Assembly (NCBI GenBank): GCA_903643055.1
Contig: CAHJWV010000586.1
Span: 1-5,084 of the forward strand
Direction: 5' to 3'
Source of the DNA: Burkholderiales bacterium
GTDB lineage: Bacteria > Pseudomonadota > Gammaproteobacteria > Burkholderiales > Burkholderiaceae
Length of the DNA stretch: 5,084 nucleotides
Part shown: one piece after another, positions 1-5,084 of the stretch
Layout of the letters: the number at the start of each line of letters is the position of its first letter
Position numbering within the stretch: position 1 is the first letter of the stretch
Position numbers and translations under genes: made by a program
Notes under the pieces: model-generated
The model's database searches: none
The model's input: the letters and a program-made list of their open reading frames with translations, nothing else
Told to the model about the DNA's origin: nothing

Positions 1-86
1 TGACTTCGGCCGCGCGTGCCTTGCGCGAAGATCGCTGCGACACGGCACGGCACGACGCGCCGGATCGTCGAAGTCTGACCTCGTAC
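1..86 (-). other. Region downstream of fliK, no gene identified
   Basis: 86 bp follow the fliK stop to the window edge. In related operons fliL or other fli genes come next. There is no ATG on the minus strand here. A GTG at about 43 opens a short frame to the edge (MSQRSSRKARAAEV), basic like many FliL N termini, but it has no ribosome site and is too short to judge. No T-tailed hairpin is visible. Confidence 0.4.
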
Positions 87-1439
87 TTACGCGTAGGTAT
101 CGACACCGCCCGAGGCGATGCGAGTGCGGATGTGCTGCGGCGTCGCGGCGGCCGGCTCGTTGCCACCCACCGCGGTGCCATCGCCACGCCCCGCTGCACC
201 GCGGCCCTGGCTGTCAGAGCGGCCATCGCCCTGCTGACCCGAGGCTTGCTGATGCACGCCACCACCCGACAGCGTGAAGCCGGCATCGCGCATCGCGGCG
301 GCCAGCTCAGGCAGGCCGTTCTCGATGATCTGGCGCGTGTCGGCCGAATCGACGCCGAAGTTGACTTGTGCCTGCGTACCGTCGAGCGCGATCTGCACCG
401 AGATCGGGCCCATGTCGCCGGGGTTCAGGTGCAGCTCTGCCTGCTGGACGCCATCGCGCGCCAGCACGCTGATCTGCAACCCCAGGTCTTTCGGGAATTC
501 GGGCGCGTTGACCGGCGTCGGCACCGTCACGGCGGTGGGCGCAGCCGCTTCGGCGGTGGCCGCCGGTGCGCCGGCCTGAGCGGCCGCCGCCATCGAATCG
601 AACGCATCGGGTTGGGTCGTGGCCTGCACCGGCGCGGCCTGCTCGACAGCAGCCTGCCACGCTTCCTGAGTGGAGCGCTTGCCGGACACCGCATCGGTGG
701 ATTGCCCATCTCGCACGCCGCGCAGGCAGTCGGCTGCGCCGGCAGCATCGCCTTCGGCGCCCAGGCCCCCTCGCGGCTTGCGGGCACCTGCCGCAGCGCC
801 TGCGCCGGTGGCGTCGCCTTCCTGGCCTGCATCTAACGAAACACCGTCGCTGACACCCTCTTTGCCGGCCTTCCCGTCTTGCGCGAGCAAGGCTTGACCC
901 GCAGGCAGGCCGGTCGGGGTATCGGCGGCCGGCGCGGGGCGATTCAAATTTGCCATCCAGTCGGCGAGCGCCGGGTCCATCGCCGCGGGCTCATCGGTGG
1001 CCTCGGCCTGGCCTTTGGCTTTGGCTTCGGAGGTCGCCTCGGAGCTGGCTTTCGTGCGGGCGTCTTGGGCCTGCGGCTTGTCGGCCTTGGCCGGTGCGCG
1101 CTCGCGGGTCACCGGTTTGGCCGGTGCGCGTGCGGCGTTGCTTTTCGCAGCCTGGGCATTGGCATTGGCCGTGTTGGAGGCGGCGCTGCCGCTCGCAGTT
1201 TGGGCCGCGTCCGACGAAGCTGCCATGGCAGGCGGTGCGGCCGGTGGTGCCGCAGCGGGCTTTGGCACGGGCTGCGCGACCGGTGGTTTCTGCGCCTCCT
1301 GGGCCGCCATGGCCTGGCGCTGACTCAACAGTTGAGCGAAGCCGCCGTCGCGCTGAGCTGCGTTCGGCGAAGCCGAAGCCTGCACATTTGCAAGCAGAGA
1401 CGCCGGGGATACGGAGGAGGGCTTGATGGCTGAGGTCAT
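87..1439 (-). CDS. fliK: Flagellar hook-length control protein FliK
   Basis: 450 aa, within the usual FliK size range. FliK is an exported molecular ruler that sets hook length and, through its C-terminal domain, switches the export gate (FlhB) from rod/hook to filament substrates. Seen: a short N-terminal segment with an FAQLLSQ stretch (34-40); a long low-complexity Ala/Pro/Lys/Gln-rich linker (about 45-310), as expected of the extended ruler part; and a compact C-terminal Flg_hook-type domain (about 313-395) with ELHLNPGDMGPISVQIALDG (335-354), the family's 'L.LnP..mG.v.v.i' core, followed by ENGLPELAAAMRDAGFTLSG. A Gly/Gln-rich tail ends in GGVDTYA. No signal peptide, as expected for a type III substrate. 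It lies 51 bp downstream of fliJ. The ATG at 1439 was chosen because coding character begins there, but no Shine-Dalgarno sequence precedes it, so the start is less certain than the identity. Residues about 217-262 are richer in Arg and hold the only Cys (see findings). Confidence 0.93.
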   Translation of the reverse strand: MTSAIKPSSVSPASLLANVQASASPNAAQRDGGFAQLLSQRQAMAAQEAQKPPVAQPVPKPAAAPPAAPPAMAASSDAAQTASGSAASNTANANAQAAKSNAARAPAKPVTRERAPAKADKPQAQDARTKASSEATSEAKAKGQAEATDEPAAMDPALADWMANLNRPAPAADTPTGLPAGQALLAQDGKAGKEGVSDGVSLDAGQEGDATGAGAAAGARKPRGGLGAEGDAAGAADCLRGVRDGQSTDAVSGKRSTQEAWQAAVEQAAPVQATTQPDAFDSMAAAAQAGAPAATAEAAAPTAVTVPTPVNAPEFPKDLGLQISVLARDGVQQAELHLNPGDMGPISVQIALDGTQAQVNFGVDSADTRQIIENGLPELAAAMRDAGFTLSGGGVHQQASGQQGDGRSDSQGRGAAGRGDGTAVGGNEPAAATPQHIRTRIASGGVDTYA

Positions 1440-1490
1440 GGCGGGATGAGGTCGAGGGTGTTGCTCGGGGGATCGATGATGCGGTGAGGT
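1440..1490 (-). other. fliJ-fliK intergenic spacer
   Basis: 51 bp between the fliJ stop and the fliK ATG. I see no Shine-Dalgarno sequence before fliK (the bases just upstream read CCTCATCCCGC on the minus strand), no terminator hairpin and no recognisable promoter. Confidence 0.6.
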
Positions 1491-1958
1491 TCAAGCCGCC
1501 GAGGGCTTTTGCATCATTCGGCTCCAGGCCAGACGCGACGCGAACTCATCGGTCTGCTTTTGATCACGCCGATCGGCGGCAAGGCGCAGCTCCTGCATGC
1601 GGCGCTCGATCAGCTTGCGCACCGAGGCGACACGCATTTCCTGTTCGCGCAGCCGCTGGCACGCCGCTTCGGCGCGGCCTTCGGCATGCGCGACGATGCG
1701 CTGCTGCTGCTCGATGGCCTCGCCCAGGCGGGTGTTGAAACCCTGATAGCCCTGCAGCACGTGGATCGCGTTCTGGCGGCTGAATTGATCGCGAAAGCGC
1801 GCTTCGTATTCGGCGCGGTAGGCCACCAGCTGTTCAGCCTGGGACTGCGCAGCCTGATGGGCCTGTGCGGCTTTCAGTGACAGCGTCAGCGCCTCGTCGC
1901 GCTCGCGCTCGGCCTGCCCCAGCAAGGCCATCAGGGGTTCGATCGAACGATCGCTCAT
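1491..1958 (-). CDS. fliJ: Flagellar export protein FliJ
   Basis: 155 aa; family members are about 145-155 aa. FliJ is the coiled-coil stalk of the flagellar export ATPase: it sits in the FliI hexamer, resembles the gamma subunit of F-type ATPase, contacts FlhA and helps recycle export chaperones. Seen: almost entirely helical, charged, Gln/Arg/Glu/Ala-rich sequence without prolines between about residues 9 and 151, consistent with a two-helix antiparallel coiled coil. A family-like centre reads YQGFNTRLGEAIEQQQ (71-86), and the C-terminal signature RRDQKQTDEFASR (130-142) matches the conserved 'QK..DE.a.R' of FliJ. The ATG at 1958 (MSDRSIEP) was chosen over an in-frame TTG at 2003 because FliJ similarity begins there and GGGGTGA lies just upstream. 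The small ORF in the preceding gap would end in an ATGA overlap with this start. Confidence 0.92.
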   Translation of the reverse strand: MSDRSIEPLMALLGQAERERDEALTLSLKAAQAHQAAQSQAEQLVAYRAEYEARFRDQFSRQNAIHVLQGYQGFNTRLGEAIEQQQRIVAHAEGRAEAACQRLREQEMRVASVRKLIERRMQELRLAADRRDQKQTDEFASRLAWSRMMQKPSAA

Positions 1959-2044
1959 GACATCACCCCGCTCAAGCAACAGGCCAGCAACGGGCGATGG
2001 CAATAGCCATAACGATAGCGAAGGCAGAAGGTGGTTTTCATCAT
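1955..2044 (-). CDS. Possible small ORF upstream of fliJ (29 codons, hypothetical)
   Basis: Reading from a tandem ATG ATG at 2044, this frame gives a peptide starting MMKTTFCLRYRYGYCH and ending LSGVMS, with stop TGA overlapping the fliJ ATG (ATGA junction). It has four Cys, several Arg/Tyr and a short Leu/Cys-rich stretch. I do not recognise it. A weak purine run (GAGAA) lies 6 nt upstream. The ATGA overlap is a typical arrangement for translational coupling, so it could act as a leader that passes ribosomes to fliJ. The composition is unlike the neighbouring flagellar proteins, and a 30-codon ORF can easily arise by chance, so protein-coding status is doubtful. Confidence 0.18.
   Translation of the reverse strand: MMKTTFCLRYRYGYCHRPLLACCLSGVMS
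1963..1969 (-). promoter_or_regulatory. Putative ribosome binding site of fliJ
   Basis: GGGGTGA on the minus strand, about 4-5 nt before the ATG at 1958. It is a modest Shine-Dalgarno match, slightly close to the start, but it favours this ATG over the upstream in-frame TTG at 2003, which has no comparable signal. Confidence 0.5.
1997..2010. other. Small perfect hairpin in fliI-fliJ gap
   Basis: ATGGC (1997-2001), loop AATA, GCCAT (2006-2010): a 5-bp perfect stem with a 4-nt loop. It has no U tract on either strand, so it is not a Rho-independent terminator. It might be a local RNA structure upstream of fliJ, or chance. Confidence 0.25.
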
Positions 2045-2045
2045 C

Positions 2046-2099
2046 AGGTTCTCACGAAGGTTCAGGCGCGTAGGTTCAGGCACGTGGGTTCAAGCGTTA
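2046..2099. repeat. Imperfect tandem repeat around the fliI stop codon
   Basis: Four consecutive units carry GGTTC on the plus strand: AGGTTCTCACGA (2046-2057), AGGTTCAGGCGCGT (2058-2071), AGGTTCAGGCACGT (2072-2085) and GGGTTCAAGCGTTA (2086-2099). The central two units differ by one base in 14. On the minus strand each of the last three units contains TGAACC, and the TGA of one unit (2092-2090) is the fliI stop codon. It looks like a local slippage duplication at the 3' end of fliI. Confidence 0.6.
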
Positions 2100-3550
2100 A
2101 CCGCGTTGCGCAACTCACTCATGCTTTGCGGCAAGGTCGAGGGCGTGTGCATGTCTTGCTGCAGCAGCCTGATCATTTGCGGATGGAGTCGAACGGCCGT
2201 ATCCAGTTCACTGTCATGACCGGGTGCATACGCGCCCAGCTGGATCAGGTCGCGTGCCTTGTTGTGCTTGGCGTAAAGCTGGCGGAAGCGGCGTGCCGCT
2301 TCGATGTGTTCGGTCGGGCTGACGTTGTTCATCACGCGCGAGATCGAACGCTCGATGTCGATCGCCGGGTAGTGGCCCGACTCGGCCAGCTCGCGCGACA
2401 GCACGATGTGGCCGTCGAGAATGCCTCGGGCGGCATCGGCGATCGGGTCTTGCTGGTCATCGCCTTCCGACAGCACGGTATAGAAGGCCGTGATCGAGCC
2501 CACGCCGTGGATGCCATTGCCGCTGCGCTCCACCAATTGCGGCAGCTTGGCAAAGCAGCTCGGCGGGTAGCCCTTGGTGGCCGGCGGCTCGCCGATCGCC
2601 AATGCGATCTCGCGCTGTGCCATCGCATATCGGGTTAGCGAATCCATCAGCAGCAACACGTGCTGGCCGCGGTCGCGGAAGTGCTCGGCGATCGCGGTGG
2701 CGTAGTTCGCGCCCTGCATGCGCACGAGCGGCGGCGAGTCGGCCGGCGCGGCCACCACCACCGAGCGGCGGATGCCTTCCTCGCCGAGGATGTCTTCGAT
2801 GAATTCCTTCACTTCGCGGCCGCGTTCACCGATCAGCCCGACCACGATCACATCGGCCGCGGTGTAGCGGGCCATCATGCCCAGCAGCACCGACTTGCCG
2901 ACGCCGGTGCCAGCAAAGAGGCCGATGCGCTGGCCGCGGCCCACGGTGAGCATCGCGTTGATCGCGCGCACGCCGGTGTCCAACGGCTGGCGGATCGGGT
3001 CGCGGTCCATCGCGTTGATCGGGCGGCGGATCAGCGGCTCTTTGTGCACCTGCACCAGCGGGCCTTTGCGGTCGATCGGGTGGCCGTGCGAATCGATCAC
3101 GCGGCCGAGCAGCCCATCGCCGACAGGCAGATGCTGCGTGCGATCTTCACCACGGCGCCACGGGTGATGGCTCGCGCCGAGCAGCAGCGGTACCACCGGC
3201 AGCGGGCGCGGCACGACGCGGGCGCCGCTGGCCAGGCCATGCACTTCACCGGTGGGCATCAGGTAAGCGCGGTCGCCGGAGAAGCCGACGACTTCGGCCA
3301 GCACCGGCGCCTGGCCGTCATGTTGGTGGTCGTCCATGTAGATCTGGCACACCGAGCCGACCGGCACGCGGATGCCCGCGGCTTCGAGCACGAGCCCGGC
3401 CACGCGCACCAAGGTGCCTTGCGTTTCCAGCGGCACCGGGTCCGAGGCGTAGGTGCCGAGCTGCGACAGGTAGCGCTGCCACTTGTCGCTGATCGATAAA
3501 GCCGTGCCGCTGGCAGCGCTCGCGTCGTGATCGCTCGATCGCTTGTTCAT
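2090..3550 (-). CDS. fliI: Flagellum-specific export ATPase FliI
   Basis: 486 aa, slightly longer than enterobacterial FliI (about 456 aa). FliI is the hexameric ATPase of the flagellar type III export apparatus, related to the F-type ATPase beta subunit; it hydrolyses ATP at the cytoplasmic face of the export gate with FliH and FliJ. Seen in order: N-terminal beta-barrel region (about 40-115); a loop with [22 protein letters not shown] (centre about 125-146); Walker A AGTGVGKS (213-220); GERGREV (241-247) with the likely catalytic Glu242; Walker [12 protein letters not shown] (298-307, Asp303); and the ATPase alpha/beta signature [10 protein letters not shown] (395-404). A helical C-terminal domain follows (about 411-486). 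All catalytic motifs are intact. The ATG at 3550 was chosen over a further-upstream in-frame codon at 3601 because it forms an ATGA overlap with the fliH stop and follows AAGAGGG. Virulence-type III ATPases are related, but the flagellar neighbours settle the assignment. Confidence 0.97.
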   Translation of the reverse strand: MNKRSSDHDASAASGTALSISDKWQRYLSQLGTYASDPVPLETQGTLVRVAGLVLEAAGIRVPVGSVCQIYMDDHQHDGQAPVLAEVVGFSGDRAYLMPTGEVHGLASGARVVPRPLPVVPLLLGASHHPWRRGEDRTQHLPVGDGLLGRVIDSHGHPIDRKGPLVQVHKEPLIRRPINAMDRDPIRQPLDTGVRAINAMLTVGRGQRIGLFAGTGVGKSVLLGMMARYTAADVIVVGLIGERGREVKEFIEDILGEEGIRRSVVVAAPADSPPLVRMQGANYATAIAEHFRDRGQHVLLLMDSLTRYAMAQREIALAIGEPPATKGYPPSCFAKLPQLVERSGNGIHGVGSITAFYTVLSEGDDQQDPIADAARGILDGHIVLSRELAESGHYPAIDIERSISRVMNNVSPTEHIEAARRFRQLYAKHNKARDLIQLGAYAPGHDSELDTAVRLHPQMIRLLQQDMHTPSTLPQSMSELRNAVNA

Positions 3551-4326
3551 GCCGTGCCCTCTTCGGTATCCAGCTCTTCGGGCGCAGCCTGGCCGTCCCA
3601 CGATTCATCGCAGCCGAGCGCGGCGGCGGCGCGGCGCCAGCGGGCTTCGAGGCTGCCGTCGATCACGCCGATGTCGGACTCGACGACGCAGCCACCGCGC
3701 GTCACGCCGGTGTCGGCCAACAGGCGCGCGCCACGCGCGGCCAGCACGTCGGCCGCACCTTGCTGCACCAGCGTGTGGTCGTCGGGGTGCACGCGCAGCG
3801 TGATGTGATGGGCGCTGAGCAGCAGGGTGTCAATCGCCTCTTGCGCCACCGTCGCCACCAGTTCGGGGCGCACGGCCAGTTCGCTGCGCACGATCTGGCG
3901 GGCCAGGTGCGTGGCCGACACCGCCAGCGCGCGCGCCATGTCTTGCTGCAACGCGTCGATCTGATCGCCGTAGCTTTGGGTAAAGGTGCCGATCTGCGCC
4001 GTCATCTGCATTGCAAAACTCTGCTTGAAGCCTTCGAGCGCGACCAGGCCGTCCCGGTAGCCATCCTGGTAGCCGGCAGTGCGGGCCAGGCGTACCTGCT
4101 CGGCCAGCACTTCGGCTGGCGAAGGTTGCGGGGGCTGGGGCGGCTGCGGTGGCTCAGGGCGTTGCACCGGGTTCGCCGCCGGCTCGCCGCCCGACAGCGC
4201 GCCGGGGCTCCAGGCCGCAAAGGTATTGAGCTCTTCGCGCGGAATGAAGCGGGTGTACGGCGAGGTCGGCTTGGCGCCGCCGCCGGGCGCCGGGGCCGGG
4301 CGCATCGGTTTAGAGGAACTGGTCAT
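3547..4326 (-). CDS. fliH: Flagellar assembly protein FliH
   Basis: 259 aa. FliH dimers bind FliI, restrain its ATPase activity and tether it to the C ring and export gate; the protein is related to the peripheral stalk (b/delta subunits) of F-type ATPase. Seen: a Pro/Ala-rich N terminus with [16 protein letters not shown] (24-39), resembling betaproteobacterial FliH; a proline/glutamine run [10 protein letters not shown] (59-68); GxxxG-spaced glycines GYQDGYRDG (85-93), the start of the glycine-repeat helix typical of FliH; a long helical segment (about 95-170); and the C-terminal FliH domain with [20 protein letters not shown] (211-230), a well conserved family motif. The acidic tail ends in ELDTEEGTA. 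The ATG at 4326 follows GGGAGG at 8 nt spacing, the best ribosome site in the window. The start overlaps the fliG 3' end by 17 bp, and the stop overlaps the fliI start, so translation is probably coupled across all three genes. Confidence 0.95.
   Translation of the reverse strand: MTSSSKPMRPAPAPGGGAKPTSPYTRFIPREELNTFAAWSPGALSGGEPAANPVQRPEPPQPPQPPQPSPAEVLAEQVRLARTAGYQDGYRDGLVALEGFKQSFAMQMTAQIGTFTQSYGDQIDALQQDMARALAVSATHLARQIVRSELAVRPELVATVAQEAIDTLLLSAHHITLRVHPDDHTLVQQGAADVLAARGARLLADTGVTRGGCVVESDIGVIDGSLEARWRRAAAALGCDESWDGQAAPEELDTEEGTA
3557..3563 (-). promoter_or_regulatory. Ribosome binding site of fliI
   Basis: AAGAGGG on the minus strand, 6 nt before the ATG at 3550 and inside the last codons of fliH. 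It supports this start, with coupling through the ATGA stop/start overlap. Confidence 0.6.
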
Positions 4327-5062
4327 CACCGCCACCTCCCAACACGATCTGGCCTTCATCGGCCAGGCGGCGCACGATCTTCAACAGCTCCTTCTGCTCG
4401 GCTTCGACTTCGCTGACACGCACCGGGCCGCGCGACTCGAGGTCTTCGCGCAGCGTCTCGGCCGCACGGGTCGACATGTTGCGGAAGACCTTCTCGCGCA
4501 TCTCCGGCGTCGCACCCTTCAGCGCAATCACCAGCGACTCCGACTGCACTTCCTTCATCAGCAATTGGATGCCCTTGTCGTCGACTTTTTCCAGATCGTC
4601 GAAGGTGAACATGTTGTCCATGATCTTCTGCGCGAGCTCGTTGTCAGCTTCGCGGATGTAGTCGAGCACCGCGGTCTCGACGCTGCCCCCCAACAGGTTG
4701 ATCATTTCGGCCGCCGTTTTGACGCCGCCCAACGAGGCCTTGCGCAGCTTGTCGCCACCGGCCAGCACCTTGCTCATCACTTCGTTCAAATCTTTCAGCG
4801 CCGAGGGCTGGATGCCGTCGAGCGTGGCCACGCGCACCAGCACTTCGTTGCGCTGGCGTTCGGTGAAACACTTCAGCACGCTGGAGGCCTGATCGAAATC
4901 GAGGTGGACCAGGATCGCGGCCACGATCTGCGGATGCTCGTTGCGCAGCAGCTCGGCCACCGAGGTCGCATCCATCCATTTCAGGCTCTCGATGCCGCTG
5001 ACATCGCCGCCTTGCAATATGCGGTCAATCAACAAGTTAGCTTTGTCTTCACCGAGCGCCTT
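4310..5062 (-). CDS. fliG: Flagellar motor switch protein FliG (partial, N terminus missing)
   Basis: 250 C-terminal residues, from KALGEDKANLLIDRILQGG to the stop. FliG forms the upper C ring: it binds the MS-ring protein FliF through its N-terminal domain, binds FliM, and contacts the stator MotA to generate torque and switch direction. Seen (fragment numbering): EHPQ motif (42-45) of the middle domain; linker LGGVKTAAEMINLLGG (111-126); and the C-terminal torque helix with Lys182, Arg199, Glu206, Asp207 and Arg215. Aligned from memory with E. coli FliG, these correspond to K264, R281, D288, D289 and R297, so only the charge-conserving D288E differs. The first fragment residue lines up with about residue 83 of the 331-aa E. 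coli protein, so about 82 residues (the FliF-binding part) are missing. The frame runs open into adapter sequence at 5063, so the break is the end of the assembled insert. The TTG at 5035 is an internal Leu codon and not a start. Confidence 0.96.
   Translation of the reverse strand, partial: KALGEDKANLLIDRILQGGDVSGIESLKWMDATSVAELLRNEHPQIVAAILVHLDFDQASSVLKCFTERQRNEVLVRVATLDGIQPSALKDLNEVMSKVLAGGDKLRKASLGGVKTAAEMINLLGGSVETAVLDYIREADNELAQKIMDNMFTFDDLEKVDDKGIQLLMKEVQSESLVIALKGATPEMREKVFRNMSTRAAETLREDLESRGPVRVSEVEAEQKELLKIVRRLADEGQIVLGGGGDDQFL
4335..4340 (-). promoter_or_regulatory. Ribosome binding site of fliH
   Basis: GGGAGG on the minus strand, 8 nt before the ATG at 4326 and located within the terminal Gly-rich codons of fliG. 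It decides the fliH start in favour of MTSSSKP over a longer in-frame extension to 4359. Confidence 0.75.
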
Positions 5063-5084
5063 AGATCGGAAGAGCGTCGTGTAG
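5063..5084 (+). other. Illumina adapter remnant (not genomic)
   Basis: The last 22 bases begin with AGATCGGAAGAGC, the common Illumina TruSeq adapter start, and continue with GTCGTGTAG, the continuation of the adapter found when reading through towards the Read 1 primer side. On the minus strand it reads in frame into fliG as YTTLFRS, a known adapter-derived peptide. FliG-like sequence begins exactly at the next base (5062). Confidence 0.97.

Larger units (their letters stand above)
1959..2089 (-). other. fliI-fliJ intergenic gap
   Basis: 131 bp between the fliI stop and the fliJ start, unusually long for this otherwise tightly packed cluster, where fliG/fliH and fliH/fliI overlap. It is visibly less GC-rich than the flanking genes. 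It holds part of a GGTTC-based imperfect tandem repeat (2046-2099), a small perfect hairpin (1997-2010) and a possible 29-codon ORF (2044 to 1955). I see no clear sigma-70, sigma-28 or sigma-54 promoter and no U-tailed terminator, so transcription probably continues through to fliJ. Confidence 0.7.

Noticed and set aside
2..75. 7-bp inverted repeat GACTTCG (2-8) / CGAAGTC (69-75) downstream of fliK
   Set aside because: The arms are separated by 60 bp, the stem does not extend, and there is no U tract. It is too weak for a terminator or attachment-site call.
21..836. Plus-strand open frame (271 codons) opposite the fliK 3' half
   Set aside because: Arg/Gly/His-rich composition typical of antisense shadows of Ala/Pro-rich coding sequence; no domain seen, while FliK on the other strand has its C-terminal domain here.
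1941..1954. Palindromic GATCGAACGATC near the fliJ start
   Set aside because: It lies inside the first codons of fliJ (encoding DRSIE), has only a 2-nt centre, and GATCG words are frequent throughout this high-GC window.
1997..2638. Plus-strand open frame (213 codons) over the fliI 3' end and the gap
   Set aside because: It begins in the intergenic gap, but nearly all of it is antisense to the FliI C-terminal region; no motif or ribosome site supports it.
2660..3499. Long plus-strand open frame (279 codons) opposite fliI
   Set aside because: It lies entirely antisense to a well-motifed FliI, has His/Ala/Arg/Asp-biased composition typical of the shadow of a high-GC gene, and shows no recognisable domain or ribosome site.
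4130..4160. Short repetitive stretch in fliH coding for the Pro/Gln run
   Set aside because: A low-complexity proline linker is usual in FliH N-terminal regions; no sign of an independent repeat element.
3760..4416. Plus-strand open frame (218 codons) opposite fliH
   Set aside because: Shadow of fliH and the fliG end; Arg/His/Gly/Leu bias and no recognisable fold.
1..5084. Search for an undescribed system (defence genes, CRISPR, mobile element, riboswitch, RNA gene)
   Set aside because: Everything over 150 bp is accounted for by five standard flagellar genes; no repeat array, transposase, tRNA fold or unfamiliar large ORF was seen.

Overview
The window is a piece of a flagellar (fli) operon, read entirely on the minus strand. 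In transcription order (right to left) it holds fliG (5' end missing), fliH, fliI, fliJ and fliK. The base composition is high-GC with strong G/C third-position preference. The fliG-H-I-J-K order and the protein details (a FliI with an HPWRR-containing N-terminal loop, a FliK ending in GGVDTYA) fit a betaproteobacterium, most likely Burkholderiales. Genus cannot be called from the sequence alone.

Layout on the minus strand: fliG (5062 to 4310) overlaps fliH (4326 to 3547) by 17 bp. fliH overlaps fliI (3550 to 2090) by 4 bp in an ATGA junction. A 131-bp gap follows and holds short imperfect repeats and a possible 29-codon ORF. Then come fliJ (1958 to 1491), a 51-bp gap, and fliK (1439 to 87). 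The last 86 bp (1-86) lie downstream of fliK, where fliL or another fli gene would be expected, but no convincing start is visible. No promoter, terminator, RNA gene, mobile element or CRISPR array was found. The genes look like the middle of one transcript whose promoter is outside the window.

The products work together. FliG is the rotor/switch protein of the C ring. FliH, FliI and FliJ form the soluble ATPase complex of the flagellar type III export gate (regulator/stator, ATPase, central stalk). FliK is the exported hook-length ruler that switches export specificity from hook to filament substrates.

The most consequential observation is technical. The final 22 bases (5063-5084) match the Illumina TruSeq adapter, so the real insert ends at 5062. 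fliG is truncated there by the contig end and not by biology, and gene callers would add a false YTTLFRS peptide to FliG. I see no undescribed biological system here. The remaining findings are modest and concern the fliI-fliJ gap, start-site support and linker composition.
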